From the NCBI RefSeq assembly GCF_014651875.1, contig NZ_BMXS01000009.1, positions 98,751-162,750 of the forward strand: 64,000 bases of DNA. Direction: 5' to 3'. The stretch is from Litchfieldella qijiaojingensis (GTDB lineage: Bacteria; Pseudomonadota; Gammaproteobacteria; Pseudomonadales; Halomonadaceae). The notes under the pieces are model-generated. The model did not search any database. It was not told where the DNA came from and was given only the letters and a program-made list of their open reading frames with translations. A program made the translations under genes and the position numbers. This document shows, piece after piece, positions 12,481 through 21,268 of this stretch; the stretch's first letter is position 1, and each line of letters begins with the position of its first letter.

Positions 12481-13731
12481 ATGAAACCGTTATTGAGCAC
12501 CCTCTTTTTCGCAACAGCCATGATGGCCGCGAGTTCGCAAGAGCCTGCCATCGCCGGCGAGGGCAGTACAGTCGACGTCGTGCATTTCTGGATATCGAAG
12601 AGCGAATCCACGGCACTCGACGTTTACAGACAAGCCTGGGCCGGTGCCGGAAACCGCTGGGTGGATCTACCGGCGGCGGACAAGGTAGCGGTACAGCGCA
12701 TTGTCAGTGACCGCATTGCCAATGGCTACCCGCCAGCCGTAATGCAGTGGAACGCGAACGAGGGCTCCCATGAATTACCGGAAATGGGGATCGTTCAAGA
12801 TATCGATCCTGTAGCACAGGAGGATCACTGGCGCGATGTGCTCCCCGGCTTTGTTCTCGACCGGATTACCTACAAGGACGAGGTGTATTTCGCCCCATCG
12901 AATATTCACGCCGAAAACTGGCTGTGGACCAGCCAGAAGATATTCGATGAGCTGGGGCTGGAAACGCCTCAGACGTGGGGCGACATATTCACTGCAGCCG
13001 ACCGGATCAAAGCGGCGGGACATCTGCCTGTTGCAATAGGCTCCGGCTCTTGGGAAGTTTCGCTGCTCTTCAATGACATCATGTACTACACGATGGGGGA
13101 CGTGGGGTATTCACGGATCATCGGCGCGGATGCGGAAGCCGTGCTCGACCCGCGTATGCTGGATGCGCTCGATATGCTGCGGCGTCTGTCCCGTTATGCC
13201 GAATCGCCGGCGGCACGGGCGGACAAGACCTGGGCCGACGCGACCGCCATGGTCGGGCGCGGCGAGGCCGGTATGCAATTCATGGGCGACTGGGCAAAGG
13301 GCGAGCTCGTTTCCCTCGGTTATACCGCCGACCGGGACTTCGGGTGCAACCTCGCGCCCGGCACGTCGATCGCCTATTTCACGGTGATCGATGCCTTTGC
13401 CTTCCCGCTGACCACCCGCGAGGGTGAGACCCAAGCGCAACAGGCGTTCGCCCGCATGGTGCTCGACCCCGACAATCAGGTCGCGTTCAGCCGCATCAAA
13501 GGCTCGCTGCCGGTACGGACCGACATCGATCCCACCGGACTCGATCGCTGCGGTCAACTGGGGCTAAAGATGATCATGAACGACAATCGCAGGGTCAGCG
13601 CACAATCGATGGCCATGCCCACGCAAATGTCGGAAGGCTGGATAGGGATCCTGACCGATTTCTTCAATGACGAGACCATGTCCAGCCAGACCGCTCAGCA
13701 GCGTCTGTATCAGGTGATCAAGCAAGGCTGA
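12481..13731 (+). CDS. Periplasmic carbohydrate-type solute-binding protein, copy 2
   Basis: A 416-residue paralogue of the preceding gene, same length, with diverged signal peptide MKPLLSTLFFATAMMAASS. The mature proteins are nearly superimposable: shared VDVVHFWISKSES start, NWLWTSQKIFDELGLETP, and a virtually identical GRGEAGMQFMGDWAKGELVS region. Differences cluster in the N-terminal lobe and around residues 200-230, which could alter ligand or partner choice. ATG at 12481 has AAGG five bases upstream. Third gene of the GGDEF-EAL operon; converges with the lysE-type gene. Confidence 0.88.
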   Translation: MKPLLSTLFFATAMMAASSQEPAIAGEGSTVDVVHFWISKSESTALDVYRQAWAGAGNRWVDLPAADKVAVQRIVSDRIANGYPPAVMQWNANEGSHELPEMGIVQDIDPVAQEDHWRDVLPGFVLDRITYKDEVYFAPSNIHAENWLWTSQKIFDELGLETPQTWGDIFTAADRIKAAGHLPVAIGSGSWEVSLLFNDIMYYTMGDVGYSRIIGADAEAVLDPRMLDALDMLRRLSRYAESPAARADKTWADATAMVGRGEAGMQFMGDWAKGELVSLGYTADRDFGCNLAPGTSIAYFTVIDAFAFPLTTREGETQAQQAFARMVLDPDNQVAFSRIKGSLPVRTDIDPTGLDRCGQLGLKMIMNDNRRVSAQSMAMPTQMSEGWIGILTDFFNDETMSSQTAQQRLYQVIKQG

Positions 13732-13810
13732 GCAGACCACTGGCGCAGAAACGGCTCGCATTTGATGATCAGCTCACCGCTTCGACATCTCCGAATGCGG
13801 TCGTCAGTCA

Positions 13811-14431
13811 TCATTCTCTGCGAGCCACCAACAGGCCCACTCCAGCACTTGCCAATAGCCCAGCACAACAACGGTTGAACAATTGCCGCATGGCCGGGCG
13901 CGAGAACCAGTGTCGCAGGAACGCCCCGAAACATGCATAAGCCGCTATCGCCACCCACTCCAGTATCAGGAACAAGGCTCCCAGCACGAAGAATTGCCAA
14001 GCGACATTACCCGCGGGTTCAACGAACTGAGGAAGAAAGGCCGTGAATATGAGAATTGCCTTGGGATTACCCGCCGCCAACAGGAATTCCTGCCTGGCCA
14101 GCCCAAACAATTTCATATTCTTCATCGGTGCCATGTCTCCCTTGGACGCATCAGCAATCCACAACTGAAAGGCCAGCCAGAACAGATAGCAGGCACCAAC
14201 CACCTTGACGATGAAGAAAAGCTGTTCCGATGCATGCAATACGGTTGCCAAGCCTGATGCGGCGAGAACGATCATGATCACGAATGCCATTAGCCTGCCG
14301 ATACCGGCCAGGCATGCGGTCCGGACCCCGTAATGCTTGGCATTGCTCATTGACATGAGATTGTTCGGCCCCGGCGCCATGTTCAAAGCAAAGCATGCCG
14401 GAACGAATAACAGCAGAGTCATCATGTTCAT
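13811..14431 (-). CDS. LysE/RhtB-family amino-acid exporter
   Basis: A 206-residue inner-membrane exporter with about six transmembrane segments. The family signature PGPNNLMSMSNAKHYGVRTACLAGIG is near residues 20-45, and the segment GNPKAILIFTAFLPQFV is typical. Family members export amino acids or homoserine lactone-type compounds; the substrate here is unknown. ATG at 14431 has AAGGA upstream. It converges with the second binding-protein gene. A strong hairpin lies 26 bases before its start. Confidence 0.88.
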   Translation of the reverse strand: MNMMTLLLFVPACFALNMAPGPNNLMSMSNAKHYGVRTACLAGIGRLMAFVIMIVLAASGLATVLHASEQLFFIVKVVGACYLFWLAFQLWIADASKGDMAPMKNMKLFGLARQEFLLAAGNPKAILIFTAFLPQFVEPAGNVAWQFFVLGALFLILEWVAIAAYACFGAFLRHWFSRPAMRQLFNRCCAGLLASAGVGLLVARRE

Positions 14432-14456
14432 GTTGTCATTTCCTTCTGAACATTAA

Positions 14457-14480
14457 ATAGAGGGGCTTCTGCCCCTCTAT
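14457..14480. terminator. Perfect 10-bp hairpin upstream of the lysE-type gene
   Basis: The arms ATAGAGGGGC and GCCCCTCTAT flank the loop TTCT. Read leftward it is followed by TTTAATG, a short T-run, so it could end leftward transcription from the decayed GNAT region or act as an attenuator before the exporter gene. Read rightward there is no T-run. Confidence 0.5.
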
Positions 14481-14591
14481 CAAAGCCGGTCGAGCCGAAA
14501 CAGTTCCTGAAAACCAAGCTCTACCATGGAAAGCGGTTTCAGTCATCAAGACTACAGGTAGAATACGTAGCCTGTTCCAGGGAGTCTTCGA

Positions 14592-14807
14592 TCAGGCCAC
14601 TTGCCGGCATGCCCCGCAGATCTGCTCGAAAGGACAGGGAGCGAGCATCAATGGAACATCACGGTCCGGTTCTGGCAGTGCTTCCATTTCCCACGGCCAG
14701 CGACCGCCAGACGACAGAATAAGGCCCAGCCGCTCCCCCTCAGGACCACGACGTTCCTCAACAAAGAATGGCACAAAGCCGAGCCTCGCGTACAAGAGCA
14801 AACCTGC
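14592..14807 (-). pseudogene. Remnant of a GNAT acetyltransferase C-terminus
   Basis: The leftward frame reads LLLYARLGFVPFFVEERRG and then PEGERLGLILSS. The LYxRLGF pattern is typical of the last helix-strand of GNAT N-acetyltransferases. It starts right after an in-frame stop (14808-14810), lacks the acetyl-CoA-binding core, and has no ribosome site, so it looks like a truncated remnant. The match is to a short motif only. Confidence 0.4.
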
Positions 14808-14864
14808 TCACTCAACTCTGCGATGGCTAAGCACATGTTTCTCCCCACATTCAGCTCAGAGCTG

Positions 14865-15251
14865 TTACACCTTGACCCTATAGTTGAGATCGCGCGCCTC
14901 GTCTCCGGTCATTCCCCGGAATCCCCAGCAGTGAGCTGGCTGCTCATTGATTGTGATTTCCACGTCGACCGGTGAAATGCCAACCTCAGAATGGATTCTC
15001 GAGAACAACTCCTTGATCAAGGCCTTCTGGGTCTCGACCGACCTGCCCCGCATCATGTTTATCTCGATCACAGTGTAGGATGCGGTACGCCCACCGGGAT
15101 AATAGAAGTCATCCGCATCCATCGGGATGAACCGATGAGCTCTTTTATCCTCCGGCATTCCAAGCACGGACTGCATACAGCCGTGGATGACATCCGAAAG
15201 TTTGGACTTGATCGGGTTGAGGTGTTCCTTGATTCCGTATACGAGGATCAT
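14865..15251 (-). CDS. Tautomerase-superfamily protein lacking Pro1
   Basis: A 128-residue protein of the longer tautomerase (4-oxalocrotonate tautomerase/MIF fold) type. It has the SDVIHGCMQSVLGMPEDKRAHRFI N-half, the DDFYYPGG loop, the VIEINMMRGRSVETQKALIKELF second half, and an NEQPAHCWGFRG end. ATG at 15251 is chosen because GGAG lies five bases upstream; a GTG six bases earlier is also possible. With either start the protein begins with Ile instead of the catalytic Pro1 that defines active tautomerases, so the usual chemistry is unlikely. Confidence 0.72.
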   Translation of the reverse strand: MILVYGIKEHLNPIKSKLSDVIHGCMQSVLGMPEDKRAHRFIPMDADDFYYPGGRTASYTVIEINMMRGRSVETQKALIKELFSRIHSEVGISPVDVEITINEQPAHCWGFRGMTGDEARDLNYRVKV

Positions 15252-15329
15252 TATCACTCCAACAAAGCATGAAAATTTTAAACATTTTAGCCCAACAAGA
15301 AAAAACCTCGTTATATCACCGAAAACCCA

Positions 15330-15761
15330 CTATCTATAAAGACTAAATTTTCTTGTAAATTCACGCAAAATCTCTGTCTCTCCAAACAAGCATATCCCAA
15401 GATATTCCAAGTCACTTTCTCGGGTCTCTCTCGTCAGTGCTTGCTGGGCAACAGAGCCCCCTTCCATCATGGTATGAGCAAAATCGGTAAATTTGATACC
15501 TCTAGAAACAGCTTCCTCCCTTAGCCTTCTAATTTTATTTGAATTGTCCGCCTTCAGCACGATGAAGGGATAGTGCGAAATGCCGGGATGGACATTCTCA
15601 TCATTATCAACATAATCAACAAATTTGGCCTCACCATGGCCTAACAGACTAGGCAAACCGACACTCAGATGCCCCAAGACATTCAACGTTCGCCCCAGAT
15701 CCATTTTCTTGTTCAAGATGGCAATGAATCTTTTTTCATTTTCATCTGGCAGTTCACTCAT
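15330..15761 (-). CDS. DUF2000-family protein
   Basis: A 143-residue soluble protein with the DUF2000 pattern: LNVLGHLSVGLPSLLG, an acidic segment with VHPGISHYPFIVLKAD, the middle KFTDFAHTMMEGG, and a final DLEYLGICLFGETEILREFTRKFSLYR. The family fold resembles peptidyl-tRNA hydrolase-like proteins; its function is not established. Gene and flanks are clearly more AT-rich than the surroundings, suggesting recent acquisition. About 280 bases separate it from the divergent hutC-type gene. Confidence 0.75.
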   Translation of the reverse strand: MSELPDENEKRFIAILNKKMDLGRTLNVLGHLSVGLPSLLGHGEAKFVDYVDNDENVHPGISHYPFIVLKADNSNKIRRLREEAVSRGIKFTDFAHTMMEGGSVAQQALTRETRESDLEYLGICLFGETEILREFTRKFSLYR

Positions 15762-16039
15762 AACTCACCCTTACATACGACCAGCATACTATCCATTCAT
15801 CATTGGCAAGAACGAGGGCCTGGGTAAGCGAAGCACTCCGTTGCCCATCCGCAATCCCAATGTCCTTGAATTGCTCCAGCTTAGCGGAGTTGCCATCCCG
15901 TTTCAGGATCGGCTTATTCTTCTGGATCAACGCAACTCGACGCTAGCCACGCCCTCGCCTGGTATGCCGCGTGCCTAGCGGGCCGGCGGCAGGTAAACTG
16001 GTCGTCACATTCTCTTAGCGAAAGGATTCACGGCAGATC

Positions 16040-16756
16040 ATGGGCAGTTCTCCCCCGCTCTACCTGCAGATTCAGCAGCACCTGCTGGAGAAGATCCACG
16101 GCGGCGACTGGCCGGCACATCATCAGATTCCGCCGGAGGAGCAGTTGGCGCGGGATTTCGGCGTCAGCCGCATGACGGCCAACAAGGCGATCCGCGACCT
16201 GGTGCAGCAGGGTTATCTGACCCGCCAGCCGGGGCTCGGCACCTTCGTCACCGACCGCAAGGCGGAGTCGTCGCTTGTCGACGTGCATAACATCGCCGAG
16301 GAGGTGCGCGGGCGCGGGCATGACTATAGCAACGACGTGCTGCGCTGCGAGGCCATCGAGGCCGATGACGAGGTTGCCCTACGTCTAGGCGTGCGTCTGG
16401 GCACACGCGTTTTCCATACATTGATCGTGCACCGCGAGAACGGTATCCCCATTCAGCTCGAGAACCGCTTCGTCAATCCGCGCTGGGTTCCCGACTACCT
16501 GGAGACCGACTTTTCACTGCACACGCCCAACGAGGTGCTGGTAGCGGCCTGCCCCATCACCGATGTCGAACACGTGGTCGAAGCGGTGCTGGCCGACGAG
16601 CGCACCGCGGCCTGGCTGGAAACCGACACGACCACCCCCTGCCTGTGCATGACCCGGCGCACCTGGTCGGACGATCACTTGATCAGCTATGCCCGCCTGA
16701 TACATCCCGGCGACCGCTACAAGCTACGCTCCTCGCTGCACAAGCATATCCAGTGA
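16040..16756 (+). CDS. hutC: HutC-type GntR regulator
   Basis: A 238-residue GntR-family repressor. The N-terminal winged helix-turn-helix has LARDFGVSRMTANKAIRDLVQQGYLTRQPGLGTFV (about residues 34-72), and a UTRA ligand-binding domain (about 90-235) has FHTLIVHRENGIPIQLENRFVNP. This is the HutC subfamily, which represses histidine utilisation and is released by urocanate. The hut genes lie 5 kb downstream, and two TGTATATACA palindromes of the HutC operator type sit in the yjiH-hutI intergenic region. It might also act on the adjacent ama genes, though I saw no such site there. Confidence 0.88.
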   Translation: MGSSPPLYLQIQQHLLEKIHGGDWPAHHQIPPEEQLARDFGVSRMTANKAIRDLVQQGYLTRQPGLGTFVTDRKAESSLVDVHNIAEEVRGRGHDYSNDVLRCEAIEADDEVALRLGVRLGTRVFHTLIVHRENGIPIQLENRFVNPRWVPDYLETDFSLHTPNEVLVAACPITDVEHVVEAVLADERTAAWLETDTTTPCLCMTRRTWSDDHLISYARLIHPGDRYKLRSSLHKHIQ

Positions 16757-16899
16757 TATCGGCTCATTGGCGACACCCTCACATGCATGAAAAAAAGGAA
16801 TGATGTCGATACCAAACGTCGTTTGAGGAACGTCAACTATCCTGGTGATACTGCTTTCTTTCTTCCGATCCCGCTCCAACAACAACGAGAGGAGAAAGA

Positions 16900-18393
16900 A
16901 TGGTCGACTCCATCATGCTGCGCATGGGTGTAGCGCCTTCCCTCTACCGCGACGGCAACTACAAAGTCGTCACTCCCATCGATGGCAGCGTGATCGGCAG
17001 AGTCACGCTCGAGAATGCCGACGCCGTGGAGGCACGGATAACCAAGGCCCGCCAAGCCTTCGAGCAGTGGCGTCGGGTGCCGGCACCGCGACGTGGCGAA
17101 CTGGTGCGTCTGTTTGGCGAACAGCTACGCCAGCACAAGGAGGACCTGGGCGCTCTCGTCTCCTGGGAAAGCGGCAAGATCCTCCAGGAAGGCTTGGGCG
17201 AAGTGCAGGAGATGATCGACATCTGCGATCTGGCCGTCGGCCAGTCGCGCCAACTCTATGGCCTGACCATCGCCTCGGAACGCCCTGGCCACCACATGCG
17301 CGAATCCAGGCATCCGTTGGGGCCGATCGGGCTGATCACCGCCTTCAACTTCCCAGTCGCACCCTGGGCCTGGAACGCCGCGCTGGCACTGGTCTGCGGC
17401 AACAGCCTGCTGTGGAAGCCTTCCGAGAAGACTCCCCTCACCGCGCTGGCCTGCCAGGCACTGCTGGACCATGCCAGCGAGGCCTTCGGCGACGAAGCTC
17501 CGGCCGACCTGAGTCAGGTGATCATCGGCGCGCGGGAAGCGGGTGAACGCCTGGTCGACGACCCACGCATCCCGCTGATCAGCGCCACCGGCAGCACCCG
17601 TATGGGGCGTGAGGTCGCCCCTCGCGTAGCAGCACGTTTCGGACGCAGCATTCTCGAACTGGGCGGTAACAATGGCATGATCCTGACTCCCAGCGCCGAC
17701 CTGGACATGGCCGTTCGCGCCATTCTGTTCTCGGCGGTGGGTACGGCCGGCCAGCGCTGCACTACCCTGCGTCGCTTGATCGTGCACGAATCCATCAAGG
17801 ACGAGGTATTGTCGCGCCTTGAAAAAGCTTATCAGGGCATCCGTATTGGCAACCCGCTGGAAGGCTCGCTGGTAGGTCCGTTGATCGACCGAGCTGCCTT
17901 TGATGCCATGCAAGGCGCGCTCGAGCAAGCCCGCCAACAAGGGGCCAAGGTTCGCGGTGGCGAACGCCAACTCGCCGATCGCTATCCGGATGCCCACTAT
18001 GTCTCGCCGGCCATCGTCGAGGTCGATGCGCAGAACGACCTGGTCAGGAGCGAGACCTTCGCGCCGATCCTCTATGTACTACCCTATCGCGATCTCGACG
18101 AGGCCATCTCCATTCACAATGACGTCCCGCAGGGGCTCTCGTCGTGCATCTTCACCACCGACGTGCGCGAGGCGGAAACCTTCGTGTCCAGCGTCGGCAG
18201 CGACTGCGGCATCGCCAACGTCAACATCGGACCCAGCGGTGCCGAGATTGGCGGCGCTTTCGGTGGCGAAAAGGACACCGGGGGTGGTCGCGAGTCCGGC
18301 TCCGATGTCTGGAAAAGCTACATGCGCCGCCAGACCAACACCGTCAACTACTCGAGCGAATTGCCACTGGCTCAGGGCATCAAGTTCGACTGA
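16900..18393 (+). CDS. amaB: Aminoadipate-semialdehyde dehydrogenase (AmaB type)
   Basis: A 497-residue NAD-dependent aldehyde dehydrogenase of the ALDH7 (antiquitin) group, which oxidises L-aminoadipate semialdehyde/piperideine-6-carboxylate to L-2-aminoadipate in lysine and pipecolate breakdown. Catalytic Cys287 (GQRCTT), general base Glu253 (LELGGNN) and Asn150 (TAFNFP) are present. The C-terminal ASGS-type GGEKDTGGGRESGSDVWK and MRRQTNT segments are characteristic of ALDH7. Good Shine-Dalgarno (AGGAG, five bases). Followed by amaA, the same pair as in Pseudomonas putida. Confidence 0.88.
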   Translation: MVDSIMLRMGVAPSLYRDGNYKVVTPIDGSVIGRVTLENADAVEARITKARQAFEQWRRVPAPRRGELVRLFGEQLRQHKEDLGALVSWESGKILQEGLGEVQEMIDICDLAVGQSRQLYGLTIASERPGHHMRESRHPLGPIGLITAFNFPVAPWAWNAALALVCGNSLLWKPSEKTPLTALACQALLDHASEAFGDEAPADLSQVIIGAREAGERLVDDPRIPLISATGSTRMGREVAPRVAARFGRSILELGGNNGMILTPSADLDMAVRAILFSAVGTAGQRCTTLRRLIVHESIKDEVLSRLEKAYQGIRIGNPLEGSLVGPLIDRAAFDAMQGALEQARQQGAKVRGGERQLADRYPDAHYVSPAIVEVDAQNDLVRSETFAPILYVLPYRDLDEAISIHNDVPQGLSSCIFTTDVREAETFVSSVGSDCGIANVNIGPSGAEIGGAFGGEKDTGGGRESGSDVWKSYMRRQTNTVNYSSELPLAQGIKFD

Positions 18394-18428
18394 ACGGCGC
18401 CCAAGGCCAAGGTGCGGGAGACGGTGTG

Positions 18429-19708
18429 ATGGAGTCACGTTGCTTATGGGAATGCACTTCCGCTGAAGCCCACGCCACCTATCCAGCGTTGGAAACGGCG
18501 CTGGATAGCGAGGTGTGTGTCATCGGCGCCGGCATCACCGGGCTTTCCACAGCCCTTCACCTCGCCGAACGGAGCGTTGGCGTGACGGTTCTGGAAGCCG
18601 GCGAGATTCCCAGCGGCGGCTCCGGGCGTAACGTCGGCCTGGTCAATGCCGGGATGTGGATTCCGCCCGACGACATTCGGGAAGCCTTGGGGCCGGAAGT
18701 AGGCGAACGCGCCAATGCCATGCTCGGCAACGCGCCGAACGAGGTCTTCGCCCTGATCGAGCGGCATGCCATCGCTTGCGATGCCACGCGCACGGGCACC
18801 CTGCATCTGGCCCCCAATCATCGGGGTAGCGCAGAATTGGCCCGGCGCCACGAGCAATTCCAGCGTCGTGGTGCCCCCGTCGAATTGCTCGAGGGCGATG
18901 CCTGCCAGGCTCTGATCGGCACTCGGCGCATCCACGGTGCATTGTTCGACAAGCGTGCCGGGACCCTGAACCCCACCGCCTATACCCGAGGCCTGGCCCG
19001 GATCGCGGCCCAGGCGGGCGCCAGACTACATACCCATAGCCCAGTGCTGCGCGTGGAGCGAGTCGGCGATGCCTGGCGCGTCGTCACCCCAAGTGGCAAC
19101 ATCAAGGCACCGCACGTGGTGATCGCCACCAATGCCTACACCCGGGATGCCTGGAACCAGGTGCGGCGCCACTTCTTCGGCGGTTATTTCTACCAGGTGG
19201 CATCCGGTCCTCTGGCGGGTGACGCCGCAGACCGTATTCTCCCCGAGCGACAAGGTGCCTGGGATACCCGTAGCGTACTCAGCAGCATCCGTCGCGATGC
19301 CCAGGGGCGGCTGATTCTTGGCAGCCTGGGGCGGGGAGAAACCAAACCCGCCACCTTCTCAAGTGCTGGGCAAACCGCATCCAGCGCCACTACTTCCCCG
19401 AACTGGGCAAGCTCGACTGGGAACGAACCTGGACCGGTAGGATAGGCTTCACGCCAGATCATACCCCGCGGCTCTTCGAGCCAGCACCGGGGATGCTGGC
19501 CGTATCGGGCTACAATGGGCGCGGCATCACTACCGGCACCGTGATCGGCAAGGGGTTCGCCCATTATCTCGTCAGCGGTGACGACAGCCTGCTGCCCCTT
19601 CCCCTCCAAAGGGCTCGCCCGGTACGCGCCAGGTCGCTGTGGAGTGCCGCCTACGAGAGCGGGTTCATGCTCTATCACGCCGGCCAGTGCCTCAGAGTGC
19701 TGACATAG
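18429..19708 (+). pseudogene. amaA: L-pipecolate oxidase AmaA, frameshifted
   Basis: A FAD-dependent oxidoreductase of the DAO family that would oxidise L-pipecolate to piperideine-6-carboxylate, the substrate of AmaB. The N-terminal GAGITG FAD motif (residues 33-38) and the DAO fold read intact from ATG 18429 to about 19355. The frame then changes near the run at 19352-19362: the -1 frame resumes with KCWANRIQRHYFPELGKLDW and continues through SGYNGRGITTGTVIGKGFA to a stop at 19706-19708. One missing base explains this. It could be a real null mutation or a sequencing error. Its end overlaps the convergent yjiH gene. Confidence 0.85.
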
Positions 19709-21020
19709 CGACCAGATACCCCGCCGGCACCGCCAGTATCAGGCTCAGCGCCAGGCGGATGAACCAGATCACCACGATCCGCCCCACCGAGAGCGGGATA
19801 CTGGTGGAAAGGATGCAGGGAATCGAGGCGGAGAAGAACAGCACCGAGGATACCGACACCACGCCGGCGGCAAAGCGTGCCACGAAGCCGGCATCACCCA
19901 TTAGCAGCGCCGGCAGGAACATCTCGGCCAGGCCGGCGGCCGAAGCCTGCGCCAGCACGGCGGCCTCCTCGAGCCCCCAGATCGCCACGAACGGGTAGAA
20001 CAGCCAACCCAACCACTCGAACAGCGGTGTGTACTTGGCGGCAAGCAACCCCAGCAGCCCCACCGACATGATCGATGGCAGGATGCTGATCGCCATCACC
20101 AGCCCCTCGCGCACGTTGATTGCCACGCTCTTCGGCAGGCTCGGTGCCTTGGCGGCGACGTCCAGCCCAGTGTTCCAGGCGGTGGAAAGCCGCTTGCCGG
20201 AAGAGGCCTCGGGCTCACCGTCGGTCTTTTCGTCATTCATCCTGGACAGCGGCGGCACGCGCACGGTGATCGCCGTGACCAGGAAGGTGATGGCCAGCGT
20301 CAGCCAGAAATAGGCGTTCCAGACACTCATCAAGTCCAGTGTCTTGGCGACGATGATCATGAAGGTCGCCGAAACCGTGGAGAAGCCAGTGGCAATGATC
20401 GCCGCCTCGCGGGCCGAGTACTGTCCGGCCTGGTAGACACGGTTGGTGATCAGCAAACCAATCGAATAGCTGCCGACGAAGGAAGCCACGGCGTCGATCG
20501 CCGAACGTCCTGGGGTACGCCATACCGGGCGCATCACCGGCTGCAGCAGCACACCGACCAGCTCGAGCAAGCCATAACTGATCAACAGTGCCAGGAATAC
20601 GGCGCCGATAGGTACGATCAGCCCCACCGGAATCACCAGCTTGTCGAACAGAAAGGGCAGCATGTCCGGTTCGTGCAGGAAGTTCGGCCCCCAGCCCGTC
20701 AACGCCATCAGCGCCGCTGCCACTCCGGCCAATTTGAGCACGGTGAAGATGCGTTCGGTGAGACTGCGCCGCCAGTAGCCCTTGACCAGCGGATAGAGCG
20801 CACCTGCGACGATCAGCGCCAGAGCGTAGAAGCCACTGAGATCCCCCAGCAGGGTGCGTGCACCGGTGACCATATGATCGAGCGGAATCGTGGTGCGACC
20901 GGCGATCGTCAATGGCACGAAGAAGATCAGAATGCCCAGTGCACTGGGTACGAACAGCTTGAGAACGGTGGTCGGTGACGGACGTCGCGCGATACCCGAG
21001 ATCTGTTCTTGGCTCGCCAT
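19692..21020 (-). CDS. YjiH-family membrane protein, likely hut-linked transporter
   Basis: A 442-residue polytopic membrane protein of the YjiH/nucleoside-recognition (Gate domain) type, with about ten hydrophobic segments and the RSAIDAVASFVGSYSIGLLITNRVYQAGQYSAREAAIIATGF region typical of the family. ATG at 21020 has GGGAGG six bases upstream; a longer frame to 21179 has no site. It is divergent from hutI, with a HutC-type palindrome 43 bp before its start, so it is probably controlled with the hut genes and may move histidine or a hut intermediate. The substrate is inference. Confidence 0.8.
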   Translation of the reverse strand: MASQEQISGIARRPSPTTVLKLFVPSALGILIFFVPLTIAGRTTIPLDHMVTGARTLLGDLSGFYALALIVAGALYPLVKGYWRRSLTERIFTVLKLAGVAAALMALTGWGPNFLHEPDMLPFLFDKLVIPVGLIVPIGAVFLALLISYGLLELVGVLLQPVMRPVWRTPGRSAIDAVASFVGSYSIGLLITNRVYQAGQYSAREAAIIATGFSTVSATFMIIVAKTLDLMSVWNAYFWLTLAITFLVTAITVRVPPLSRMNDEKTDGEPEASSGKRLSTAWNTGLDVAAKAPSLPKSVAINVREGLVMAISILPSIMSVGLLGLLAAKYTPLFEWLGWLFYPFVAIWGLEEAAVLAQASAAGLAEMFLPALLMGDAGFVARFAAGVVSVSSVLFFSASIPCILSTSIPLSVGRIVVIWFIRLALSLILAVPAGYLVAMSAL

Positions 21021-21062
21021 GGGAAAGTTCCTCCCTTGTGGTTGTCGTGTGGGGCCTGGATA

Positions 21063-21072
21063 TGTATATACA
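21063..21072. promoter_or_regulatory. HutC-type operator, yjiH side
   Basis: The palindrome TGTATATACA, followed by an imperfect AATACAAG, matches the core of the HutC operator described in Klebsiella and Pseudomonas. It lies 43 bp upstream of the yjiH start on the leftward strand. Recognition by the local HutC protein is inference. Confidence 0.65.
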
Positions 21073-21268
21073 ATACAAGCCTCAGCGGCGCCAGCCAAGG
21101 ACGGACCCTCACGCCTAGACTTTGGTCTAACGAGCATGCGATGAAGCCCACGGCACCCCTTGAAAAACAGGCTAATCATTTCTTTTATTTCAGCATGTTG
21201 TGAGGATATCGAACCACCACTGATCGGTTTTTACCAAAAGGCGAAAGCATGCGGAGAAAGGGTGGGGG

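Larger units (their letters stand above)
11108..13789 (+). repeat. Tandem duplication of a ~1.37-kb gene unit
   Basis: Two binding-protein genes with their 3' flanks are direct copies. The start codons (11108, 12481) and stop codons (12356, 13729) are both exactly 1373 bp apart. About 60 bp beyond each stop still match (CACTGGC.CAGAAACGGC...CGCTTCGAC). The 3' halves are nearly identical in DNA, while the signal peptides and some loops differ. There is no net indel between the copies. Confidence 0.9.

Noticed and set aside
15778..15960. Leftward open frame of about 60 codons before the DUF2000 gene
   Set aside because: No proper start codon or ribosome site, and no family recognised; it stops just at the DUF2000 start, so it may be only a promoter-bearing spacer.
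16845..17546. Long rightward frame inside amaB
   Set aside because: Out-of-frame shadow of amaB, which has family motifs and a proper ribosome site.
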